NCBI GenBank assembly: GCA_005888335.1
Contig: VAWY01000135.1
Span: 32,379-96,378, forward strand
DNA: 64,000 nucleotides
Source of the DNA: Actinomycetota bacterium
GTDB taxonomy: Bacteria; Actinomycetota; Thermoleophilia; Solirubrobacterales; Solirubrobacteraceae
Direction: 5' to 3'
Numbering within the stretch: the stretch's first letter is position 1; each line of letters begins with the position of its first letter. This document shows, one piece after another, positions 26,385 to 34,842 of this stretch. Both the position numbers and the translations under genes were made by a program. The notes under the pieces are model-generated. The model did not search any database, was not told the DNA's origin, and saw only the letters and a program-made list of their open reading frames with translations.

Positions 26385-28493
26385 CTACCGGCGCCGGTTG
26401 CGCCGGCGTGCCGTCCGGTGACGAGCCTTCTTGTGCCGGCGCGCCTTGGCCTTGGCCTTCGGCTTCGCCGCGGCCTCCCGGCGCGGCGAGATCGCCGGCT
26501 CCGTCGGGCAGATCCCCGGCGGGCAGACCCACACCTCCGAGTGTGGCTTGTAGAACCCGGCGTCCGGCGAGCCGGGCCAGTTGCGGCGGTTGAAGTCAAC
26601 ACCGAGGGCGCCCGTCTTCTCGTCGCGGAACGACCGGTCGTAGCTGAGCTTGCCCTCCGGCGAGATTTCGACCGTGAACAGGCGGTGGTCGCCGTCGACG
26701 CCGGTGCGCGACACGAAGTAGTCCGAGAACGCGAGCCGGTACGGAACGCCGTTCTGGTCCACCGAGTGGTTGTCCAGGGCCGCCCAGTGCGGGCCGCCCG
26801 TCGTCGGGTCGTGCACGACGACGCTCGAGACGAGCGTCGGGCAGTCGGCCACCTGCTCGCCGCGGGCCAGCCTCTTGAACAGCTCGATGCCGCTCAGGTC
26901 GTAGCCGCCGCTGTGGATGCCGCGCGACAAGTCGCAGAGCACGTTTCCGCTCTGCGCGGCCCGCACGAGCCGCGAGATGTCGACGTCGTAGACGAGCTTC
27001 GCCTGGCCCTGGTCGAAGTAGTTGTCCGAGATCGGCAGGCGCCCCTGCACCGACCGGAAGAGCAGCCGGTTGTTCGGGGCGACCTGATGCCACGCGCCGC
27101 CTGCGCATCCCCCGGGCTCCTGGAGGAACTCGTTCTCCGGCGCGCCCCCGAGCACCTCGGACAGCCCGTCGTTCCAGACCTGCTTCCACGCCTTCGACGC
27201 GTCGCCCTTCAGCTGCGCCACGTCGGACGCGAAGAAGATCCCGCCGCCGCACATCGAGCCGGCGAAGACGCCCTTGGACTCCAGGCCGCCGCGGTAGCGC
27301 GTGGCGTCCGGCCACGTCTTGGCGTCCTCCATGATCCCGTACTGCTCGTGGGCACGCTGGGCGGGCTCGACCGGCCCGTTGGGCATGTGCGACACCGACA
27401 GCAGCTTCGGGTGCGCCGGGTCGGCGGTGTCCCAGGTCCGGACCGTCGGGCGGAACGCGTACTTGTCCGCTGTCTTGATCGGATCGAGCACGATCTCGCG
27501 CGGCTCGGCGTAGTCGGCGGTGATCAGCCGGTGCAGGTCCTGGCGGATCTGGATGCCGTGCGGATTGGCGCAGGTCCCCAGCGGGCGCGCCTCACGCGTC
27601 GAGCACGGCTCGGGCACCCCGCCGGCGTTGCCGCCGCCGATCCCGCCGACGTTCCCGGCCGGCGTCTCGGACTCGAGCACGAGGCCCTTCTCGGGGTCCG
27701 GCTTGAACACCACGGCTTCGCCGGGCGAGCCGCCGAAGTTCGACTCGGGGCCGCCCATGTACGTGCCGATGAACCGGCCGTCGCCCACCGCGTCGTACGC
27801 GTCGGGGATCGTCCCGCCCGGCGTCTCCTGCGGGGCGATGATGTTCTTGAGCTTGAGGTTCGGGATGTCCGACGCGTCGAGGATGAACGTCGAGTCGTTG
27901 TAGAGGCCGCCCGCGACGATCGGCTGGCCGTCGAGCCACTCGTACTGCATGTGGTGCGCCTCGGTCTCGACGCCCCAGGGCAGCGGCAGCTGGACGAAGT
28001 TGACGACCTTGCCGTAGTCGGGGTTCTCGCTGCCATCGACGTTGAGCTTGCGCTCGTCGATGACCTGAAATCCGTCCAGGCCCGGGACGAACTGCGGCTG
28101 GAGCAGATCGAGCAGGCCTTGCGGGTTGACGGTCGCGTTGGCCGCCAGCTCGCCCGCCTCCTTGCCGTAGACGTCGCCGCCGTTCTGCTTGGCCGACCAG
28201 ACGACCAGGTACTCGGGCTTGGCCAACGGGTCGGGGCGCTTGCCCGCCGCGACGGCTTCCTTCCATGCCGCGAGCGCGGCGTCGCGGCTCGCGATCGCGC
28301 CCTCGGCGTCGTTGTTCTGGACCGACGTCGTCGTCGACGCCCGGCTCAGCGTGTTGCTCAGCCACTGGGGGTCGACCGGAAGGTCTCCCGGGTCCGGTGA
28401 CTGCGCCGCGGCGCCGTGCGCGGCCGCCAGCGCCGCGAGCAGCGCAGCGCCGGCCGCAAGCGCCGACGCGCGGCGCCTTCGTGCCCCTGCCAT
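26385..28493 (-). CDS. Exported SBP56 / methanethiol-oxidase-like propeller protein
   Basis: 702 residues with a clear signal peptide ending near AHGAAAQ. The body follows the selenium-binding-protein/methanethiol oxidase pattern: PDYGKVVNFVQLPLPWG, ETEAHHMQYEW, a strand with STFILDASDIPNLKLKNII, and NPHGIQIRQDLHRLITADY. The paired histidines fit the copper site known for methanethiol oxidase. It is longer than the usual 470 residues, has extra Cys-containing loops (SMCGGGIFFASD) and ends in a very basic tail of Lys/Arg repeats. The classic selenium CxxC site was not found. ATG at 28493 is preceded by GGAGG. The copper-handling CopC-CopD gene follows directly. Family assignment is by pattern; activity is inference. 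Confidence 0.6.
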   Translation of the reverse strand: MAGARRRRASALAAGAALLAALAAAHGAAAQSPDPGDLPVDPQWLSNTLSRASTTTSVQNNDAEGAIASRDAALAAWKEAVAAGKRPDPLAKPEYLVVWSAKQNGGDVYGKEAGELAANATVNPQGLLDLLQPQFVPGLDGFQVIDERKLNVDGSENPDYGKVVNFVQLPLPWGVETEAHHMQYEWLDGQPIVAGGLYNDSTFILDASDIPNLKLKNIIAPQETPGGTIPDAYDAVGDGRFIGTYMGGPESNFGGSPGEAVVFKPDPEKGLVLESETPAGNVGGIGGGNAGGVPEPCSTREARPLGTCANPHGIQIRQDLHRLITADYAEPREIVLDPIKTADKYAFRPTVRTWDTADPAHPKLLSVSHMPNGPVEPAQRAHEQYGIMEDAKTWPDATRYRGGLESKGVFAGSMCGGGIFFASDVAQLKGDASKAWKQVWNDGLSEVLGGAPENEFLQEPGGCAGGAWHQVAPNNRLLFRSVQGRLPISDNYFDQGQAKLVYDVDISRLVRAAQSGNVLCDLSRGIHSGGYDLSGIELFKRLARGEQVADCPTLVSSVVVHDPTTGGPHWAALDNHSVDQNGVPYRLAFSDYFVSRTGVDGDHRLFTVEISPEGKLSYDRSFRDEKTGALGVDFNRRNWPGSPDAGFYKPHSEVWVCPPGICPTEPAISPRREAAAKPKAKAKARRHKKARHRTARRRNRRR

Positions 28494-28518
28494 GCGTTAC
28501 CTCCGGTTCGTGGTCTTC

Positions 28519-28550
28519 GATCCAGCCCGGCTCCCGCGCCGGGATGGATC
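28519..28550. promoter_or_regulatory. 13-base imperfect inverted repeat in the leader of the SBP56-copCD operon
   Basis: GATCCAGCCCGGC (28519-28531) pairs with GCCGGGATGGATC (28538-28550) with a single mismatch and a 6-base loop. It stands 26-57 bases before the start codon of the SBP56-like gene, where it could be an operator or a hairpin in the mRNA leader. Confidence 0.45.
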
Positions 28551-28562
28551 AAACACCATAAA

Positions 28563-28581
28563 CCCTACCGACTTAGTAGGG
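28563..28581 (-). terminator. Short hairpin overlapping the stop of the zinc-ribbon gene
   Basis: CCCTAC and GTAGGG form a 6-base stem around a 7-base loop that contains the TAA stop of the minus-strand zinc-ribbon gene. On that strand the stem is followed by TTTATGGTGTTTG. It may end the small gene's transcript just before the SBP56 promoter region. The stem is short, so confidence is low. Confidence 0.35.
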
Positions 28582-28803
28582 AAGGGCTTCGGCGAGCAGC
28601 AGGCGCAGCGACTGCGCCCCGCTCAGCGCGACCGTCCGTGCGTGCCCGCAGTGGCGGCAGCGGCAATCCACCGCCGCCTCGCTGCCCGTTCCCGCGGGCC
28701 GCCAGTCGACGGCGTGGAGGCAGAGCGGGCAGGCAAGGGCGGCCTCGACGAGGCAGTCCGGGTCGGTCTCGAAAAAGCTTGCCTGCTCCAAAATCTCCGT
28801 CAG
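28573..28803 (-). CDS. Small zinc-ribbon protein of unknown function
   Basis: A 72-76 residue product with two cysteine pairs spaced like a zinc ribbon: CPLCLHAVDW and CRCRHCGHARTVAL, followed by SLRLLLAEALPY. The pattern would not arise as a mirror of another gene here because no gene lies opposite. Start is uncertain: CTG at 28803 with GGAGAG about 10 bases upstream, TTG at 28791 with GGAG three bases upstream, or TTG at 28878, which would add an Arg/Pro-rich segment. It is divergent from the histidine kinase gene and precedes the SBP56 operon. No known family recognised. Confidence 0.55.
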   Translation of the reverse strand: MTEILEQASFFETDPDCLVEAALACPLCLHAVDWRPAGTGSEAAVDCRCRHCGHARTVALSGAQSLRLLLAEALPY

Positions 28804-28917
28804 GAAAGCGGATCTCTCCGTGCGCGTCGAGGGCCCGCGAGGCCAGAACCACCCAACCGGGGGGATTGTCCGTGCCAAGTGCTGACCCGCGGGCTCGCGC
28901 GGTGTCAGAGTGGACGC

Positions 28918-30048
28918 ATGCAGCTGTCCGACCAGGCGAGCGAGCGACGCGTCGTCGACGTCCACGCCCTCGAGGCGTTCGCCGACCTGCTCTTCGCGCT
29001 CGACAGCGGCGAGGCCGCCACCGGCTTCTACGGCCGGCTGTGCGAGGCGACGTGCCGGCTGGCGGCCATGGACCGGGCGGTGATCTTCCTCTACGACGAG
29101 GCCCTGCGGCGCGTCCGCGCGGTCGGCACGCACGGCATCGACATCGAGCGCTTCGCCGACGTGCATGTCACGCTCGCCGACGCGCCGATCGCCGAGCGCG
29201 CGCTGCGCGAGGACAAGGTCCTGGAGATCACCGGCAACTTCACCGTCCACCTGCCGCCCGAGGCGATGGGCTTCCTGCGCGACGCGCGCCTGGTCTGCAC
29301 CCCGATGGCCGCCGCCGGCCGCTGGCCCGGCGTGATCCTGTCCGACCGCGCCGACGACCGCCCGCTGACCGACGGTGAGCGCCACCTGCTGTGGACGCTG
29401 GGCAAGGTCGCGGCGCTGGCGGCCAGCGCGCGCGTGGCCACGCGCGAGTCCGAGCGCGCCCGCGCGCTGCAGGACCGCATAGACCTCGCGCGCGAGATCC
29501 ACGACGGCGTGATCCAGCGGCTGTTCGGCCTCTCGCTGGCGCTGTCGGCCGAGGCGGACCTCAGCCGCGAGGAGCGCCACCGCTGCGCCCAGGAGATCCA
29601 GGAGGCCCTCGCCGACCTGCGCACCGCCGTGCAGCGCCCGCTCGGGCGCCCGTCCGAGCACCGCCCGACGACGCTGCTCGAGGAGGTCCGGCGCCTCGAG
29701 CGCGAGCACCCCGAGCTGCGCGTCGAGCTCGACGCCGCGCCCGGCGTCGCGGTCCCGCCGCATCTCGAGCCGCTCGCCCAGTCGGTGCTCGCCGAGGCCC
29801 TTCGCAACGCGCTCAAGCACGCCGAGCCCACGCGCGTCGGCGTCCGGGTCTCGCGCGACGACGGCGCGCTCGTGCTCGAGATCGTCAACGACGGCGTGAG
29901 CGCCGGCACGACGCGCCGGACGGGCATGGGGCTGCGGCTCGCCGCGTTCGAGGCGCTGCAGAATGGCGGCGTGATCGAGTTCGGGCAGTACGACACCGAC
30001 GAGTGGCGCGTGCGCCTGCTCGTCCCCGCCCAGGAGGGACACCAATGA
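28918..30048 (+). CDS. GAF-domain sensor histidine kinase (NarL-type partner)
   Basis: 376 residues. A GAF domain (about 25-165; VIFLYDEALRRVRAVGTHG) is followed by a HisKA_3 dimerisation helix with the phospho-histidine in LAREIHDGVIQRLFGLSLAL and a compact ATPase domain with N box AEALRNALKHAEPTRVGV and G-rich TRRTGMGLRLAAFEAL. No membrane helix, so a cytoplasmic sensor; the ligand is unknown. It resembles single-GAF relatives of DevS/NreB. ATG at 28918; its stop is overlapped by the response regulator ATG. Confidence 0.9.
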   Translation: MQLSDQASERRVVDVHALEAFADLLFALDSGEAATGFYGRLCEATCRLAAMDRAVIFLYDEALRRVRAVGTHGIDIERFADVHVTLADAPIAERALREDKVLEITGNFTVHLPPEAMGFLRDARLVCTPMAAAGRWPGVILSDRADDRPLTDGERHLLWTLGKVAALAASARVATRESERARALQDRIDLAREIHDGVIQRLFGLSLALSAEADLSREERHRCAQEIQEALADLRTAVQRPLGRPSEHRPTTLLEEVRRLEREHPELRVELDAAPGVAVPPHLEPLAQSVLAEALRNALKHAEPTRVGVRVSRDDGALVLEIVNDGVSAGTTRRTGMGLRLAAFEALQNGGVIEFGQYDTDEWRVRLLVPAQEGHQ

Positions 30049-30680
30049 GCGTCCGGCCGGTCCGCATTCCCGCCGACGGCGCCCAGCGGCGCCTGCGGGT
30101 CCTCGTGGTCGACGACCACGACGTCGTCCACTGGGGCTTTCGCCTCATGCTCACCGAGCAACCCTGGGTCGAGCGCTGCCTCAGCGCGCGCAGCGGCGCC
30201 GAGGCCGCGGCGCTCGCGCTGCGCTTCGAGCCGCACGTCGCGCTCGTCGACCTGTTCATCGGCGAGGAGTCGGGCGCGGAGATCTGCGAGCGCCTGCGCG
30301 AGCAGTCGCCGGCCACGCGCGTCCTGCTCATCTCGGGCGCGGGGCGGATCTCGCCGAGCGCCGCGCGCGCCGCGGGCGCCTCGGGCTTCGTTCCCAAGGA
30401 GTGGCCGGCCCAGGAGATCGCCGAGGCTGTGCACATGATCGGCCGCGGGATGACCGTCTTCCGCGAGGTCGACGAGCCGCCCGCCAACCGCCTCTCCGAG
30501 CGCGAGCAGGAGGTCCTCGAGCTCATGGCCTCCGGCGCGACCAACCGCGAGATCGCCGAGTCGCTGCATCTCTCGCCGTGGACCGTCAAGGAGTACACCG
30601 GCGGCCTGTACCGCAAGCTCAGCGTGCGCAACCGCGCCGAGGCCGTGCAGCGCGCGCAGCGCCTCGGCCTGCTGACCTAG
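30045..30680 (+). CDS. LuxR/NarL-family response regulator
   Basis: 211 residues: receiver domain (VLVVDDHDVVHWGF; phospho-acceptor Asp in VALVDLFIGEE; conserved Lys in GFVPKEW) and a C-terminal LuxR helix-turn-helix (LSEREQEVLELMASGATNRE, EIAESLHLSPWTVKEYTG). Translation is coupled to the kinase gene by ATGA with AGGAGGG upstream. It is the cognate output of the GAF kinase. The fatty-acid cluster begins about 100 bases downstream, after a C6/G6 inverted repeat, so a regulatory link is possible but not shown. Confidence 0.92.
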   Translation: MSVRPVRIPADGAQRRLRVLVVDDHDVVHWGFRLMLTEQPWVERCLSARSGAEAAALALRFEPHVALVDLFIGEESGAEICERLREQSPATRVLLISGAGRISPSAARAAGASGFVPKEWPAQEIAEAVHMIGRGMTVFREVDEPPANRLSEREQEVLELMASGATNREIAESLHLSPWTVKEYTGGLYRKLSVRNRAEAVQRAQRLGLLT

Positions 30681-30712
30681 CGGCGAGCTCTCCCCCCGGG
30701 CGGGCCGTGATA

Positions 30713-30729
30713 CCCCCCGAGGTGGGGGG
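30713..30729. promoter_or_regulatory. C6-N5-G6 inverted repeat upstream of the fab cluster
   Basis: CCCCCC-GAGGT-GGGGGG lies 32 bases after the response regulator stop and 53 bases before fabD. It may be a factor-binding site for the fab operon or a terminator stem of the two-component operon; there is no T tract after it. Confidence 0.4.
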
Positions 30730-30782
30730 CATCGGCCGCCGAAACCCGCGAAGGCGGCGCCCGCTGTGCTCAGGTGGTCGCC

Positions 30783-31646
30783 ATGCCGAACGACGCCCCC
30801 ACCGCCGTCCTGTTCCCCGGGCAGGGCAGCCAGGAGCCCGGGATGCGCGACCTCGTCGCCGCCGAGGCGCCCGAGCTGCTCGACCGCTGCGTGGAGCTGG
30901 TCGGCGAAGACCCGTTCGCCCGCGTGGCCGACAGCACCCGCTTCGCCCAGCCGGCGATCTTCTCTGCGAGCGTCGCCGGCTGGCGGCGCGCCGCCGACCA
31001 TCTCGACCTGCCGGTCGCCGTCGCGGGCCACTCGCTCGGCGAGTTCGCCGCGCTCGTCGCCGCCGGCGCGATCGACGCGCTCGACGCCCTCGAGCTCGTC
31101 GTCCTGCGCGGCCGGCTGATGGCCGACTCCGGCGAGCGCGCCGGCGGCGGCACGATGCTCGCGCTGCTCGGCGTGTCCGACGACGACGCCGCTCGGCTCG
31201 CCGCCGCACACGGCGTGTTCGTGGCCAACGAGAACGCGCCCGGGCAGGTCGTGCTGTCGGGCGCCACCGACGGCATCGCCGCCGCCGCCGAGGCCGCCCG
31301 CGCCGACGGCCTGCGCGCGATGGAGCTCGGCGTGGCCGGCGCGTTCCATTCGCCCCAGATGGACGCGGCCGTCGCGCCGTTCGCGGCCGCCCTCGACCGC
31401 GCCACCTTCCGCGCCCCGGCCGTGCCGGTCGTCTCGTGCTCGACGGCCGAGACGATGACCGACCCGCGCCGCGACCTCGCCGACGGGCTCACGCGGCCGG
31501 TGCGCTGGACCGCCACGATGCGCGCGCTCACCGAGCGCGGCGCGCGGCGCTTCTTCGACGCCGGCCCGGGCCAGGTTCTGGCCAAGCTCGCCAAGCGCAC
31601 CGCCCCGGGCGCCGAGATCGCCCGGCTGGAACTCGCCCGTGCCTGA
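30783..31646 (+). CDS. fabD: Malonyl-CoA:ACP transacylase
   Basis: 287 residues. The FabD motifs are intact: AVLFPGQGSQEPGM at the N terminus, nucleophile S84 in GHSLGEFAALVAAG, and the histidine in GVAGAFHSPQMDAAV. It loads malonyl groups onto ACP for the cluster's condensing enzymes. ATG at 30783 has AGGTGG five bases upstream; the GTG nine bases earlier is less likely. First gene of a nine-gene fatty-acid operon; its end overlaps fabH by 8 bases. Confidence 0.94.
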   Translation: MPNDAPTAVLFPGQGSQEPGMRDLVAAEAPELLDRCVELVGEDPFARVADSTRFAQPAIFSASVAGWRRAADHLDLPVAVAGHSLGEFAALVAAGAIDALDALELVVLRGRLMADSGERAGGGTMLALLGVSDDDAARLAAAHGVFVANENAPGQVVLSGATDGIAAAAEAARADGLRAMELGVAGAFHSPQMDAAVAPFAAALDRATFRAPAVPVVSCSTAETMTDPRRDLADGLTRPVRWTATMRALTERGARRFFDAGPGQVLAKLAKRTAPGAEIARLELARA

Positions 31647-32628
31647 GCTCGCGCCCCTCACCACCAACGGCCATCGCGCCGTCGCGCCCACGCGCCGAGC
31701 CGGCATCGCCGGGATCGGCCGCGCGCTCCCCGAGCGCGTCGTCGCGAACGAGACGATCGCCGCGCGCATCGGTGTCGACGGCGCCTGGATCGAGCGGCGC
31801 ACCGGCATCCGCGAGCGCCGCCACGTCGTCGAGGAGCGCGTGAGCGATCTGGCGACCGCGGCCGGCGCGGCCGCCCTGGCCGACGCGCGCCTCGCCGCCG
31901 GCGACCTCGACCTGGTGCTCGTGGCGACGATGAGCTCGGACGAGATCCTGCCCAACACCGCGCCGCTGGTCGCGCACGCGCTGGGCACGAACGCCGCGGC
32001 GGCCGACGTCGGCGCCGCGTGCACGGGCTTTCTGTCCGCGCTCGCCCTGGCGAGCGGCTACATCGAGGCCGGCCGCGCCACCCACGCGCTCGTCATCGGC
32101 GCCGAGGCGCTGTCGCGCTTCACGGACTTCGACGACCGCCGGACCGCCGGCCTGTTCGGCGACGGCGCCGGCGCGGTCGTGCTGTCCGCGGGCCGGGGAT
32201 CGGTCGGCCATGTCGTGCTGCGCAGCGCCGGCGAGCACGCCGATTTCATCGTCGCGCCGCGCGACCCGGCGCTCATCAGCATGAAGGGCCACGAGACCTT
32301 CCTCGTCGCGGTGAGCAGCCTCAGCGAGGCGACGCTGGACGCCTGCCGCGCCGCCGAGGTCGACCCGGCGGACGTCGACCTGTTCGTCTACCACCAGGCC
32401 AACCGGCGGATCCTCGACGCCGTCGCCGAGCGCCTCGGGCTCCAGCGCGAGCGGGTCATGGACGCGATCGGCGACCTCGGCAACACGTCCGCGGCGAGCA
32501 TCCCCCTCGCGCTGTCCCTCGCGGCCGATCAAGCGCGCCTGGCGCCCGGCAGCCGGGTGCTCGTCGGCGCGATGGGGTCCGGATTCACCTACGGAGCAGC
32601 ACTTCTCGACTGGGAGAACGGGTCATGA
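31639..32628 (+). CDS. fabH: 3-oxoacyl-ACP synthase III
   Basis: 329 residues. Catalytic triad: C128 in DVGAACTGFLSAL, His in YHQANRRILDAVA and Asn in LGNTSAASIPLAL. Condenses an acyl-CoA primer with malonyl-ACP to start chains; primer preference cannot be read from the sequence. About 20 extra N-terminal residues (LAPLTTNGHRAVAPTRR) precede the fold, resembling the start of the next gene's TTNGH. GTG start within the fabD end. Confidence 0.93.
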   Translation: MPELAPLTTNGHRAVAPTRRAGIAGIGRALPERVVANETIAARIGVDGAWIERRTGIRERRHVVEERVSDLATAAGAAALADARLAAGDLDLVLVATMSSDEILPNTAPLVAHALGTNAAAADVGAACTGFLSALALASGYIEAGRATHALVIGAEALSRFTDFDDRRTAGLFGDGAGAVVLSAGRGSVGHVVLRSAGEHADFIVAPRDPALISMKGHETFLVAVSSLSEATLDACRAAEVDPADVDLFVYHQANRRILDAVAERLGLQRERVMDAIGDLGNTSAASIPLALSLAADQARLAPGSRVLVGAMGSGFTYGAALLDWENGS

Positions 32629-33365
32629 CGACGACGAACGGACACGAAGGCTGCGCGCTGGTCACCGGCGCCTCGCGCGGGATCGGCGCGGCGGTCGCCG
32701 CCGCGCTCGCCGAGGACGGCTGGCCCGTGGGCATCGGCTACCGCTCCGACGAGGCCGGCGCCCGCCGCGTCGCCGAGGCCATCACCGCCGCCGGCGGGAC
32801 GGCCGCGCCCGTCGCCGGCGACGTCGCCGATCCCGAGGCCGCGCCGCGGATCTTCGACGAGCTCGAGGAGCGCTTCGGCCCCGTGCTCGTGCTCGTCAAC
32901 AACGCGGGCGTGCGCGCCGACGGCCTCGCCGTCCAGCTCGAGGACGACGAGTGGCAGCGGGTGCTCGACACCAACCTTTCGGCCGCGTTCCGCCTGACGC
33001 GTCGCGCCGTCGGCACGATGGTCCGCAAGCGCTTCGGGCGCGTGGTCAACATCGCTTCGGTCGTCGGCCCGAAGGCCAACGCCGGCCAGGCCAACTACGC
33101 GGCCTCGAAGGCCGGCCTCATCGGCTTCACCCGCACGGTCGCCGTCGAGGTGGCGCGCCGCGGCGTGACCGTCAACGCGGTCGCCCCGGGCTTCATCGAG
33201 ACCGACATGACCGAGGACCTGCCGGCCGGCGTGCTCGACGCCGTTCCCGCGCGCCGGGCCGGCCGGCCCGAGGACGTCGCGGCGTGCGTGCGCTTCCTGG
33301 CGTCACCGCAGGCCGCGTACGTGACCGGAACGACGCTGACCGTCGACGGCGGACTCAGCGCCTGA
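32625..33365 (+). CDS. fabG: 3-oxoacyl-ACP reductase
   Basis: 246 residues, classical SDR: cofactor motif TGASRGIG (14-21), NNAG (92-95), and catalytic S145, Y158 and K162 (NYAASKAG). It ends VDGGLSA as FabG proteins do. Reduces 3-oxoacyl-ACP with NADPH. ATG overlaps the fabH stop. Confidence 0.92.
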   Translation: MTTTNGHEGCALVTGASRGIGAAVAAALAEDGWPVGIGYRSDEAGARRVAEAITAAGGTAAPVAGDVADPEAAPRIFDELEERFGPVLVLVNNAGVRADGLAVQLEDDEWQRVLDTNLSAAFRLTRRAVGTMVRKRFGRVVNIASVVGPKANAGQANYAASKAGLIGFTRTVAVEVARRGVTVNAVAPGFIETDMTEDLPAGVLDAVPARRAGRPEDVAACVRFLASPQAAYVTGTTLTVDGGLSA

Positions 33366-33391
33366 CAGACCCCGACCAAGGAGGACACGAC

Positions 33392-33640
33392 ATGCCCGCC
33401 ACCGTTACCGCCGAGCAGGTCGAGACCGTCGTCTACGACGCGCTCGTCGAGCTCGGCCCCACCCGAGACCAGCTGACCCGCGACGCGACGTTCGAGTCGC
33501 TCGACGTCGACTCGCTCGACCTCGCCGAGCTGAGCCAGGTCGTCGAGGAGCACTTCGGCGTGCGCCTGAAGGGCGACGACGTCGCGAAGATCAAGACCGT
33601 CGGCGACGCCCTCGACCTGATCATCGCCCGCGCGGCATGA
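33392..33640 (+). CDS. acpP: Acyl carrier protein
   Basis: 82 residues with the phosphopantetheine attachment serine S41 in LDVDSLDLAELSQVVEEHFG. Strong AAGGAGG upstream of the ATG, the best ribosome binding site in the operon, as expected for a highly expressed ACP. Stop overlapped by the fabF ATG. Confidence 0.95.
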   Translation: MPATVTAEQVETVVYDALVELGPTRDQLTRDATFESLDVDSLDLAELSQVVEEHFGVRLKGDDVAKIKTVGDALDLIIARAA

Positions 33641-34842
33641 CCCGGCGCGTCGTCATCACCGGGGTGGGCGCCGTCACGCCGCTCGGCGTGGGCGCCCGCA
33701 CCCTCCATCAGCGCTGGACCGCGGGCGCCTGCGGCATCGATGACGGCGAGGGCGCCTGCACGGACTTCGACCCGACGACCGTGATGTCCGCCAAGGAGGC
33801 GCGGCGCTCGGATCGCTTCACCCAGCTCGCCGTCGCCGCGTGCGACGAGGCGCTCGGCGACGCGGGCTGGGACAGCGAGCTGCCCTACGCGCCCGAGCGC
33901 GTGGGCTGCGTGCTGGGCACCGGCATCGGCGGCATCGGCACGCTGGAGGCCAACCACGTCACCTTGCTCGAGCAGGGCCCCGAGCGCGTCTCGCCGCTCG
34001 CCGTCCCGCTCATGATGAGCAACGCCGGCGCCGCGGCGCTGTCGATGCGCCACGGGCTGCGCGGGCAGGTGTACGGGATCGTCTCCGCGTGCGCGGCCGG
34101 CGCGCACGCGATCGGCGCCGCGGCGCGCATGGTGACCGCCGGCGACGCCGACGCGGTCGTCACCGGCGGCTCGGAGGCCGCGCTGACGCCGCTCGCCCGG
34201 GCCGCGTTCGCGTCGCTGGACGCGACGTCGACGAGCGGGATCTCGCGCCCGTTCGACAAGCGGCGCGACGGCTTCGTCATGGGCGAGGGCGCCGCCGTGC
34301 TCGTCCTCGAGGACGCCGAGAAGGCGGCCGCGCGCGGCGCGACCGTGCTCGGCGAGGTGCTCGGCTACGGCGCGACGTCGGACGCCTACCACCTCACCGC
34401 GCCCGACCCCGAGGGCACCGGCGCGGCGACGGCGATCCGGGTGGCGCTCGAGGACGCCGGCCTCGAGCCCGGCGACATCGACTACGTCAACGCGCACGGG
34501 ACGTCGACGCCGCTCAACGACCGCTCGGAGACCGCGGCCCTGAAGGCCGCGCTGGGCGCCCGCGCCCACGAGATCCCCGTGTCGTCGACGAAGTCGGCGA
34601 TCGGGCACCTGCTCGGCGCGGCCGGCGCCGTCGAGGCGGCGGCGACGGTGCTCGCGCTGCGCGACCGCGTGGCGCCCCCGACGCTCGGCTACGGCGAGCC
34701 CGACGAGGGCCTCGACCTCGACTACGTCCCCAACGCCGCGCGGCCGCTGACGCCGCGCAACGGCCGGCCGCCCGTGGCGCTGTCGAACTCGTTCGGGTTC
34801 GGCGGGCACAACGCGGTGCTGTGCCTGGGAGGTGCGTCATGA
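33637..34842 (+). CDS. fabF: 3-oxoacyl-ACP synthase II (KAS II)
   Basis: 401 residues. Active site C152 (VSACAAGAHAIG), H287 (NAHGTSTPLND) and H324 (KSAIGHLLGAAG), with GFGGHNAVL at the end. Elongates acyl-ACPs with malonyl-ACP. Only one elongating KAS is present in this cluster, against two (KasA, KasB) in mycobacteria. Confidence 0.94.
   Translation: MTRRVVITGVGAVTPLGVGARTLHQRWTAGACGIDDGEGACTDFDPTTVMSAKEARRSDRFTQLAVAACDEALGDAGWDSELPYAPERVGCVLGTGIGGIGTLEANHVTLLEQGPERVSPLAVPLMMSNAGAAALSMRHGLRGQVYGIVSACAAGAHAIGAAARMVTAGDADAVVTGGSEAALTPLARAAFASLDATSTSGISRPFDKRRDGFVMGEGAAVLVLEDAEKAAARGATVLGEVLGYGATSDAYHLTAPDPEGTGAATAIRVALEDAGLEPGDIDYVNAHGTSTPLNDRSETAALKAALGARAHEIPVSSTKSAIGHLLGAAGAVEAAATVLALRDRVAPPTLGYGEPDEGLDLDYVPNAARPLTPRNGRPPVALSNSFGFGGHNAVLCLGGAS

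Noticed and set aside
28565..28852. A 95-codon minus-strand frame overlapping the zinc-ribbon gene
   Set aside because: Arg/Pro-rich without motif. The shifted frame with two cysteine pairs is the credible one.
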